A stretch of 64,000 bases of DNA from Desulfatirhabdium butyrativorans DSM 18734. Its GTDB lineage: Bacteria > Desulfobacterota > Desulfobacteria > Desulfobacterales > Desulfatirhabdiaceae. The stretch is taken from NCBI RefSeq assembly GCF_000429925.1, contig NZ_KE386987.1:109976-173975 (forward strand), in the 5' to 3' direction. How positions within the stretch are numbered: position 1 is the first letter of the stretch; the number at the start of each line of letters is the position of its first letter. The notes below the pieces were generated by a model. The model did no database searches, was not told the origin of the DNA, and saw nothing but the letters and a program-made list of their open reading frames with translations. Below are positions 56,767 to 64,000 of this stretch, in pieces. Made by a program: the position numbers and the translations under genes.

Positions 56767-58111
56767 CGAGTACCTGATTCTCGAGTCGCTCGAAATGTTT
56801 CTTTCGGAGAAAGGCCATTCCGTCGTGACGGCTGAAACAGGGGCGGATGGATTGAGACAATATTTTCGATACCATCCGCATGTCGTTTTGCTCGACATCC
56901 GTCTGCCGGATCGCAACGGACTCGAAATTCTGAAGACCATCCTCGCTGCACCGCACCCGGCCAAGGTCATCATGATGACGGCATTCCAGGATATGGAAAC
57001 CACCATCGAGGCGATGAAATCCGGCGCATACGATTACCTGAGCAAACCCCTCGACATCGATGAAGTGGAACGGGCGCTGGAGCGGGCGATTCGCCTGGCG
57101 CTGGCAGAGAGAAACGACCAGAAGCCTTCGGTGGAAGTTTTGACCACATCCCGCGATGTGATGATCGGGAAAAGCCCGGCGATACGGGAGATTTTCAAAA
57201 CCATCGGCATGTTGTGCCGAAACCAGGCCACCGTGCTGATTCAGGGAGAAACCGGCACCGGCAAGGAGCTGATTGCCCGGATCATCCATCAGAACAGCCC
57301 GTTCAGCGAACAGCCCATGATTACCCTCGATTGCTCGGCCATCGTGGAGACCCTTCTCGAAAACGAACTCTTTGGCCACAGCAAGGGTGCATTCACCGGC
57401 GCCGTCGAGAACAGACCCGGGAAAATCGAACTTGCCGGAAAAGGAACGCTCTTTCTGGACGAGGTAACGGAAATGCCGCTATCCGTTCAGGGAAAGTTTC
57501 TGGGTGTTCTTGAGCGCAGAGAATTCATGCGGGTTGGCGGAGCCAATATCCACAAATCCCTTTGCCGGATCATCTCGGCCACCAATCGCAATATCGAAGG
57601 CTGTGTCCGCCAGGGAAAATTTCGTGAAGACTTGTATTACAGGCTGAAAGTCGTAACGATCCATGTCCCGCCGCTTCGGGAAAGACGCTGTGACATACCG
57701 GAACTGGCCGAATATTTTCTGAAAAAGGCCGCTGCAACACTCGGTGTCGAAGCAAGACAATTCGAAGCGGGGGTCATGGAAAGACTTTGCGAGCACCCGT
57801 GGAGCGGAAACGTGCGGGAGCTCAAGCATGTCATCATGGCTGCAACGCTCCGATCCAGGGGAAGTATCGTTCTGGGGGAAGATATCGAACAAGAGCTTGA
57901 CACTTCCATCCATGATACGGCGACTGTTTCTTCCAATTTCCGGCTCGATTCGGGAGAGCGGGAGCAAATTCGAAATGCGCTGAGCCATACGGGATGGAAC
58001 CGTTCCCGGGCAGCCCGTCTTCTGGGGATCAGCCTGCCGACCCTGAGGGCCAAGATCGCACGCTATGGACTTTCGCCCGACCTGAGCCAGCAGGAGGGCG
58101 CGAAGGCGTGA
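56741..58111 (+). CDS. NtrC-family sigma-54-dependent response regulator
   Basis: 456 residues. The receiver domain begins AAILVVDDEYLILESLEMF and keeps the acceptor Asp in LLDIRLPDRNGLEIL. The AAA+ domain has GETGTGKELIARIIH (Walker A), the sigma-54 contact loop GAFTGA in HSKGAFTGAVENR, and LFLDEVTEMPL (Walker B). The C-terminal HTH is Fis-like (LSHTGWNRSRAARLLGISLP). It is translated with the kinase just upstream. Its targets are not visible; no clear sigma-54 promoter was found in the window. Confidence 0.96.
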   Translation: MAAILVVDDEYLILESLEMFLSEKGHSVVTAETGADGLRQYFRYHPHVVLLDIRLPDRNGLEILKTILAAPHPAKVIMMTAFQDMETTIEAMKSGAYDYLSKPLDIDEVERALERAIRLALAERNDQKPSVEVLTTSRDVMIGKSPAIREIFKTIGMLCRNQATVLIQGETGTGKELIARIIHQNSPFSEQPMITLDCSAIVETLLENELFGHSKGAFTGAVENRPGKIELAGKGTLFLDEVTEMPLSVQGKFLGVLERREFMRVGGANIHKSLCRIISATNRNIEGCVRQGKFREDLYYRLKVVTIHVPPLRERRCDIPELAEYFLKKAAATLGVEARQFEAGVMERLCEHPWSGNVRELKHVIMAATLRSRGSIVLGEDIEQELDTSIHDTATVSSNFRLDSGEREQIRNALSHTGWNRSRAARLLGISLPTLRAKIARYGLSPDLSQQEGAKA

Positions 58112-58712
58112 GGGCGTGAGAGCGGGAGGGTGGGGCGGCTGTTATGGCGCCATATTCCTACGAAAGTCGGCAGTCGGCAGTGGGCAGTATGGCTGCTGTC
58201 ATACCGCCATATTCCTTCGAAAGTCGCGCTGGCGGCTTTCATCCAACGGGGTGTGGCCCCGGCTGCATGGAAGATTCCTTCGAAAATCGAATATCAGGAG
58301 TCAGGAGTCAGAAGAAAGCGGATGGCTCCCATTTTTTGTAGCTTGTTCCTGCGACTTTCATTCGACTTTCATTAACCGGGGTGCAGCCCCGGCTGCATGG
58401 GCGATTCCTGCGAAAGTCGAAATACGATGCTTCGATTGCGGGACTTTGGCAGGTTCTGGGGCCCGGCTTTCGCCGGGGTGACGGGGCCCGGGGAATTACG
58501 ATTACGATTACGACAACGACAACGACAACGACAACGATAACGACAACGATCGCGATTACGACAACGACAACGATCCGGCATGCAACCGGGATTTCACTCC
58601 GGTTAATGAAAGTCGATGGAGCAACTTCCTCAGGAGTGTGGCGATATGACAGCCGCCCTACGGTACTGCCCACTGCCCACTGCTGTAGGAATCCTGCTGT
58701 TGCGAAAACGGC
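58112..58712. repeat. Repeat-rich intergenic region
   Basis: Contains the GCGTGAGAGCGGGAGGGTGG block (inverse of one near 27018), ATTCCT(A/T)CGAAAGTCG units at 58147, 58211 and 58405, GCAGTGGGCAGT repeats, heptamers (58292-58312), a GGGGTGCAGCCCCGGCTGCATGG repeat (58247, 58378), and a second hexamer array (58494-58573) preceded by CGGCTTTCGCCGGGGTGACG. No gene was recognised. Confidence 0.8.
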
Positions 58713-60674
58713 TCAATACGCCAGCCGCTGCAGGGATTTCAGGATCAGGGTGCATCCCATCGCAAACATGCCTGTCAAACCCATGCCGCAGGAAAATCCG
58801 GCCAGCAGTACCGGCGCATACTGCCGCCACATCGCGCCGTATCGTCTGAGGAAGAAGTAGCGACCCAGCAGCGCGCCAACGATCTCCAGAATGAGGCCAT
58901 GAGGCGCACTCTGTCCCAACCCTCGCACGACACCATAGACCAGGAGGACCGGAAGACCCAGGAAGGCGAGAATCGCGTAGCTGATGAGCCCCAGCCCGAG
59001 CCCGGAAAGCACGTAAACGCCGTTTAACGCCTGATAGAAAAGGGAGTTTCCCTCGAGGGTGGATGTCTGCATCAGCAGGGTGTTCAGCGCCTGAAGGTGC
59101 CACATCTGTTGCGCATAGGGATACTGGCTCGAAGGGATGGGCGCAAGCCTCCAGATAAACTGGGAAAACAGCAGGCTTGCGATCATGACCACCGGAAAAA
59201 CGACGATTTCGGATTTGATGATGCCGCGGATGCTCGTACCGGTCAGTTCGATTTCGCGGAAATCCACGGTTGCCTTGCCATAATTGTGAATGGGGATGGG
59301 CGCATACCAGATTTCGATGCCCTGGTATCCGAAAAATTTGGCTCCGGCAATGAAACTGGCTTCGCGCACCAGCGGCAGGCTGACAAACTGACCGGCGATC
59401 CCTTCCATTCGGGCGGTGATGTAGGAGATGATGGGCGTATAGACAAAGCCGTAGCATAAAAAGAAAATCCAGGGAAAGGCGGGGACGAGCCAAAGGCAAA
59501 AGCCGATGTAAGAAAGCGTGGAAAAGACATAAATGCCGATGGCGATCCAGAAATTGAAATCCCCCCTGCCTGCGGGCGGGGAAAACAGCACGGAAAAACT
59601 GCCCTTCTGCACACCTTCGGTTTGCCGGAAGGATTTGAGAACCTGGTAAATGCCGATCACGCCGATGGCAAGCCCAAGGCCGATGCCAAAACTCATGTAA
59701 AAATCGAAATTGTTGGCAAAGAGGGTGTCGACGGTTTCCATCCCGGGGTGCCATCGTTTAAGGATTCCCCTCGCATACAGGATGGGGTTGGCCACGATGG
59801 TGATCAGCAGCCCGATAAAGCCACCGATGACCGCCCAGAAGGGCAGGACCATGCCGATGAAGACGAGCCCCAGATCGAGCTGGATACCGGTTGCGACGGC
59901 AGGCAGAAAATCCTCGGTCTTCCGGGTCAGCTCCACCCAAGGAATGGGAAAAATCGTGATCGATTCGGTGAAAAACAGGCCGGATATCGTCGGCAGCAAC
60001 ACATACACCGCGCCGAACAGCAGGCCGATGATGCCGCCGATGGAAAACACCCGCCATTTCCACCCTTTTTGCCGCTCATCGGCGGATTCGGCCAGGGCCA
60101 TGGTACCCAGTGCGCCGACCGGCGCCATGGGAAAGGGGAGTTTTTCCACATCACTGGTGATCCGGTACAGGGCATAACCCAGACCGAACTGGTCAATCCG
60201 CTGGATGATCTGGGAGCCGATCAGCAAAAGGATGGGAACGAGCCAGTCCCGGTGGAAAAATGTCCGCTCTGCAAGGGATGCCGATTCGGGCTGCGGTGCC
60301 ACCCAGCCCGGAATGTATTCTGTCAGACCCAGCATCTTGGCGGCGTCGGACTGCACCAGATATTGATGCCACAACAGTCCCTGAAACGGGGATGACATGG
60401 CGGCGCCTGCCATGTAATAGAGCAGGAATATCTCCTGCTGCTTGAGATCGGTATAGGCACGCTTGGCGATTTCCGCAAACAGGATGATGGTCACCCAGCG
60501 GGCTGCCGGCCCGATGCCGGTCCCAATGACCAATTGCAGGTACATGCTGCCCGGCATCATCAGAAATCCGATGAATATGGCGCCGACAATGGTTTTCCAG
60601 TCGAAGCCTTCTTCGAAGTGCTCCGGCGTTTGAAGCAAATTGCGATATTCCTTCAGTTCCTTGTCGTCGATCAT
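58713..60674 (-). CDS. Multi-spanning membrane protein, OPT-like transporter candidate
   Basis: 653 residues with about 14 hydrophobic segments, for example TIVGAIFIGFLMMPGSMYL, FIGMVLPFWAVIGGFIGLL and WIFFLCYGFVYTPIISYIT. The FPMAPVGALGTMALAES and ILKRWHPGMETVDTLFANN loops resemble oligopeptide-transporter (OPT) type proteins. The gene lies 13 bp after a second membrane protein of similar size with which it probably forms a complex. The substrate is unknown. It might equally be a metal-chelate or peptide importer. Confidence 0.72.
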   Translation of the reverse strand: MIDDKELKEYRNLLQTPEHFEEGFDWKTIVGAIFIGFLMMPGSMYLQLVIGTGIGPAARWVTIILFAEIAKRAYTDLKQQEIFLLYYMAGAAMSSPFQGLLWHQYLVQSDAAKMLGLTEYIPGWVAPQPESASLAERTFFHRDWLVPILLLIGSQIIQRIDQFGLGYALYRITSDVEKLPFPMAPVGALGTMALAESADERQKGWKWRVFSIGGIIGLLFGAVYVLLPTISGLFFTESITIFPIPWVELTRKTEDFLPAVATGIQLDLGLVFIGMVLPFWAVIGGFIGLLITIVANPILYARGILKRWHPGMETVDTLFANNFDFYMSFGIGLGLAIGVIGIYQVLKSFRQTEGVQKGSFSVLFSPPAGRGDFNFWIAIGIYVFSTLSYIGFCLWLVPAFPWIFFLCYGFVYTPIISYITARMEGIAGQFVSLPLVREASFIAGAKFFGYQGIEIWYAPIPIHNYGKATVDFREIELTGTSIRGIIKSEIVVFPVVMIASLLFSQFIWRLAPIPSSQYPYAQQMWHLQALNTLLMQTSTLEGNSLFYQALNGVYVLSGLGLGLISYAILAFLGLPVLLVYGVVRGLGQSAPHGLILEIVGALLGRYFFLRRYGAMWRQYAPVLLAGFSCGMGLTGMFAMGCTLILKSLQRLAY

Positions 60675-60687
60675 AACCGTCTCTCTC

Positions 60688-62679
60688 TCAATCCGGAAGC
60701 ACCCGATAGCTGGTATCCGAAACCAGGCCGGCCGCGGCCCAAAGCCCTCCCATCAGAAAATCGCCGATAATCAAACCGATAAAGAACATCCGCAGTTTCC
60801 GAAATACATGGATACCTCCGTAGCGCATGCATATCGAATTGAAGAGCCACCCGCAGAAAAAACTGAACCACAGGATCCGCATGGCCGAACTGTACGCTGT
60901 CAGGTATCCGATGGGATGGATGGGCCACCAGTAAAACCGATGATAGCACACCACCAAGACAAGCATCACGATGGCGCCTGCAACCGAGAATACCTTTACC
61001 CATGATGTATGGGGCTGGATGGATGGTTGAATCAACCGCTGGACATCTTCATACAGGTTGACCGATGTGCGTGTGGCCCATTCGAGATCGAGGCTTTGGG
61101 CGCCGTACCGGTAGCACAGGGCAAGCATGGCTGCCAGCGATACGGCAACGGCGCAGACAATCGTCATGAACATTGCCGCTGTCCACAGGCGCTGGGAGGA
61201 GCGGAAGCCGCTGACCCTACGGGCATGCACCAGGGAGGGCATGAGGGATTCGCGAAGGTCGAGAAAGAGGACCTTCTGGCTGATGGCTGCGATCAGCCCG
61301 TCGACACCCCCCAGAAAACGTGTTCCCGTAAAGGCGATCAGTCCATCCACAGGTGCGGCGGTCAGCGTGAAGTAGGCGATGCCGCCCTGGCAAATCACCC
61401 GGGTTGCCACCATCATCACCATGAAGGACACCGACAGGAATACGAAGGCAGAAATATAGGACATGCCGGCATAGATGCAGGATCCATACAGAAACATGCA
61501 ACTGACTACCAGACCTCGGAAGGCGGTTCGGGATGAAATCCATTCCCGGATTTCCGGATCCGGCGTTTTCAAGCCGAGCCCTTCCAGAATGACCGTACGC
61601 AAATGATCCCGCGCCAGCCACAACAGGAACAGGAAGAAAACACCATAGGCACCGATCATCTGGGTTTCCTCGGGCCTTGCGAGTGTCGGGCCGAAGGTGA
61701 TGCCGAGAGCGGTTTCGGGGATTCGGTAGCCGAAGAGTTCCAAACCACCGACAAGCAGGCCGCCGGCCAGAAAAAAGAACCAGAAAGAAAGCGAAATCTG
61801 TCTGGCGGTCAGGAATGCGAACCCGATGAAGGCGGGATAAATGGCGATCTTGAGCTTGGTGAATGCGGCGAAAAGGCCGTTCGGACTGAAATAAGGACCC
61901 GCCAGAATGAGTGTGGGAATGGCCGGAACGCTCGGGAAAATGGTCGAAAGACCATTGAGCGCATGCAGCAGAACGGGGATGAGAACGCCGACGACCAGAT
62001 ACGGATCGCTTGAAAAAGTTTTCAGGCGTTTTTCGCGATAGGCTTCCTCGATGGCCAGAGGGGCTTGGAGCAGCGGCAGGTTCATGCGCTCGTACACAAG
62101 CCATTGCCTGCTGGTCAGGCTGATCAGAAAGATCATGACGGCATAGGCGGATAGCACGAAGACGCCCCAGAATGCCAGCGGCAAGGCCCAGGCGCCCCAC
62201 GGAATCCGCATCAGGATTTCCAGCCATCCCATCTGCCTGCCCTGTTCCATTCCATCGTATAATTGGCGGACGGCTTCCGGGTCATGCGGAACGATCATGC
62301 TCGGCAGAAGCGGCTGAAGCGTTTCCTGCCAGCGATTCTCGATCGTGGCGAAGTGAACCGGGGCGCTCAGGTTGATGAAAAACGTTCTGGCAAGGCCCGT
62401 ATAGGCGATTCCGGATGCCAAAGTCATCAGCGCCCAGATGATCAGGAGTTCATGGCCGGTGAACAGTTCGTACCCTCTGGCATATCGACGGATGGCGGCG
62501 CTTGCGATTCCCAGGAGAATGAGCGCGACGAATGGGGCGAGGGGAAAGTGTCCCCCCGCCAGCGGTGTGCCATGATGATACATGTTGTTGATCGGTGTCC
62601 ATGCGCAGACAACAAGCGCAAGAACGAATCCGGCCGCCACCGAGCGAAACCGGATGCGTTGATCGGTTGAGACAGTCAT
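60688..62679 (-). CDS. Multi-spanning membrane protein of the DUF6784/DUF6785 type
   Basis: 663 residues with about 14 membrane segments. The start MTVSTDQRIRFRSVAAGFVL is followed by ELFTGHELLIIWALMTLASG, and the end by IHPIGYLTAYSSAMRILWFS and CGWLFNSICMRYGGIHVFRK. The layout matches large uncharacterised membrane proteins often found beside OPT-like ones. It is transcribed just before the OPT-like gene. Family naming is from memory of the pattern and is moderately sure; no function is assigned. Confidence 0.7.
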   Translation of the reverse strand: MTVSTDQRIRFRSVAAGFVLALVVCAWTPINNMYHHGTPLAGGHFPLAPFVALILLGIASAAIRRYARGYELFTGHELLIIWALMTLASGIAYTGLARTFFINLSAPVHFATIENRWQETLQPLLPSMIVPHDPEAVRQLYDGMEQGRQMGWLEILMRIPWGAWALPLAFWGVFVLSAYAVMIFLISLTSRQWLVYERMNLPLLQAPLAIEEAYREKRLKTFSSDPYLVVGVLIPVLLHALNGLSTIFPSVPAIPTLILAGPYFSPNGLFAAFTKLKIAIYPAFIGFAFLTARQISLSFWFFFLAGGLLVGGLELFGYRIPETALGITFGPTLARPEETQMIGAYGVFFLFLLWLARDHLRTVILEGLGLKTPDPEIREWISSRTAFRGLVVSCMFLYGSCIYAGMSYISAFVFLSVSFMVMMVATRVICQGGIAYFTLTAAPVDGLIAFTGTRFLGGVDGLIAAISQKVLFLDLRESLMPSLVHARRVSGFRSSQRLWTAAMFMTIVCAVAVSLAAMLALCYRYGAQSLDLEWATRTSVNLYEDVQRLIQPSIQPHTSWVKVFSVAGAIVMLVLVVCYHRFYWWPIHPIGYLTAYSSAMRILWFSFFCGWLFNSICMRYGGIHVFRKLRMFFIGLIIGDFLMGGLWAAAGLVSDTSYRVLPD

Positions 62680-63502
62680 GGGCTGCGTGTCCTTCAGTAG
62701 CAGGAGCTTTCGAAGGTGTTACCGGAGAAGAACCGGATCGGAATTGATTGTTCTCTTACCATTTCGGCCGTCAATGATAAAGTTTGAATTTTGCGATGGC
62801 GGCCTTGGAAACGATAGGCGAAAATCAGAAGTCAGAAGTCAGGAGTCAGAAGACAGGAGTCAGAAGAAAAGCGGATAACGCCTATTTCTTTGGAGAGTCG
62901 CCCCGGCGAATTTCATTCCGTCATTCCGGCGAAATCCCGCCCGTGGTGGGAGGAATCCAGAACATTGGCCTGCGCTGGGCATGCCGGGGCGACCGGCCGC
63001 TCGCCCCGGCATGCCACTTTTCACGGTAAGTGTTCATATACCTACTGCCCACTCCTTTTTCCATAAATTCTGATAGCGAGAGTCGCCGTCCCAAGAATGA
63101 AAATGTAGCCCGGGTTTCCAAACCCTGGACGAGGTGCAATCCGTATTTTCCGGTTTAGAAGCAGAAACTGACCGAACCCGGGATTGGCGGCTTTTCAAGG
63201 CGATAGCCGCAATCCCGGGCTACTGTATTTCCATGATAAAAGCACATGACGAGGGGGTACCCCCGGAGATAAAAATACGACCCTTGTTTCCGAGAGGGCG
63301 GCCACATAGGGCCGCCCCTACAAAATCAAAACGCTCCCATCCCCCCTTAACCCTTAAAACTTAACCCTTAAAACTTAAAACTTAACCCTTTTCCCTGAAC
63401 TCGGATTTTCACGACAAATTAAAGTGACAAATTGAAGCTGACGTGCGCCGATTTTTTCGGTAAAGTGCCGTTTATCTGCGGTTGAAAATGGGTAGATGTC
63501 AG
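62680..63502. repeat. Repeat-rich intergenic region
   Basis: Holds heptamers (62824-62872), GTCATTCCGGCGAAATCCCG palindrome halves (62925), a GGGGCGACCGGCC block (62989), a 119-bp element bounded by GTAGCCCGGG (63105-63114) and CCCGGGCTAC (63214-63223) with an inner 15-bp hairpin, a GGGCGGCCACATAGGGCCGCCC palindrome (63297), and a TTAACCCTTAAAAC tandem run (63346-63391). No gene recognised. Confidence 0.8.
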
Positions 63503-63565
63503 ATGCCGGGAGGTTTGACCCGGAAAGCCGAAAGGCCGCGTATACGATCTGGAAAGGGCGATGAC

Positions 63566-64000
63566 TTGGAAACGACAACGGACGTCGAACGAATCGAGAT
63601 ACAGCTTCTTCTCGAAGCCGTGTACCGGAGATACGGATATGATTTTCGAAGTTACGCTGAAGCCTCCATCACCCGACGCATCCATCGTCACCGGAATTTG
63701 AACGGATATCGCAGCATTTCGGATATCCAGCATGTCATCCTCCACGATCGGGAGGCATTTCTGCGACTGCTGCACGATCTTTCGATCAGTGTCACGGAAA
63801 TGTTCCGGGATCCGCCATTTTACTGCAGCCTGCGGAAATGCGTTTTGCCGAAGCTGAAGGAGTTGCCTTTCATTCGAATCTGGCTGGCCGGATGCGCAAC
63901 GGGTGAAGAAGTCTATTCGGTCGCCATTCTGTTTCAGGAGGAAGGGTTGCTGGATCGGGTCCAAATCTATGCCACGGACATCAACGAATCGGCCATCGAC
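63566..64000 (+). CDS. CheR-type chemoreceptor methyltransferase, 3' part outside window
   Basis: 145 residues visible. EIQLLLEAVYRRYGYDFRSY and SITRRIHRHRN form the CheR N-terminal helical domain, ISVTEMFRDPPFY follows, and the SAM-binding block is IRIWLAGCATGEEVYSVAIL. It methylates glutamates of chemoreceptors, probably with SAM. The likely start is TTG 63566, eight bases after GGAAAGGG; an in-frame ATG at 63503 would add 21 residues. The gene continues past the right edge, so C-terminal domains such as PAS or receiver cannot be seen. Confidence 0.9.
   Translation, partial: METTTDVERIEIQLLLEAVYRRYGYDFRSYAEASITRRIHRHRNLNGYRSISDIQHVILHDREAFLRLLHDLSISVTEMFRDPPFYCSLRKCVLPKLKELPFIRIWLAGCATGEEVYSVAILFQEEGLLDRVQIYATDINESAID

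Overview
The window looks like a chromosomal segment of a Gram-negative, anaerobic sulfate reducer or close relative in Desulfobacterota, probably Desulfobacterales. The main reasons are a large Hdr/MvhD/MetFV redox locus with UGA-coded selenocysteine, HdrA-type flavoproteins, acyl-CoA dehydrogenase with a paired ferredoxin, an outer-membrane lipid machinery (LptE, MlaD/MlaF), and moderately GC-rich DNA. The assignment comes from gene content only; no ribosomal RNA or tRNA gene was seen.

Layout. Positions 1-4086 (minus) hold an MrfA/YprA-like helicase that runs off the left edge and a hybrid sensor kinase. Positions 4390-7561 (plus) hold leuS and lptE. Positions 8055-17419 (minus) are a run of ferredoxin protein, acyl-CoA dehydrogenase, tex, aroQ, rpe, a THUMP-type RNA methyltransferase and prfC, headed by a good minus-strand promoter and an intrinsic terminator in the prfC leader. 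A GAF-ANTAR regulator follows on plus (17829-18542), then mlaD, an mlaF fused to a degenerate GGDEF domain, a MoaD-like protein and pyrE on minus. Positions 21521-26910 (plus) form a cell-division and envelope operon: ftsE, ftsX, an EnvC-like activator, ctpA and a YibQ-type deacetylase. cobT (minus) sits behind a cobalamin riboswitch with a textbook terminator.

The most notable region is 28949-39497 (minus). In transcription order it encodes HdrA2, MvhD2, HdrA1, MvhD1, an HdrC-HdrB/D-like protein, MetV and MetF. Read conventionally, five of these genes look broken by TGA codons. In all five, the reading frame continues after the TGA with conserved family sequence. Each TGA replaces a redox or cluster cysteine position, and each is followed 14-16 nt later by a compact hairpin typical of bacterial SECIS elements. 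I therefore read it as a selenocysteine-rich MetFV-Hdr-MvhD complex, with two HdrA/MvhD pairs, that delivers electrons to methylene-tetrahydrofolate reductase of the Wood-Ljungdahl pathway.

The right half (40021-64000) holds a small His-tailed protein, an M29 peptidase, a sugar-nucleotide epimerase, a thioredoxin-fold/HEAT protein coupled to a CoA-disulfide-reductase-like flavoprotein, a PAS/REC kinase, a molybdopterin oxidoreductase, an ABM-Nudix-hypothetical operon, transketolase-coaE, ndk-trmJ, a histidine kinase/sigma-54 regulator pair, two multi-spanning transporter proteins and the start of a CheR-type methyltransferase. Intergenic gaps are rich in dispersed repeats: a 0.3-kb MITE-like element with an internal-deletion derivative, GC-rich REP-like palindromes, heptamer tandem repeats and hexamer arrays.
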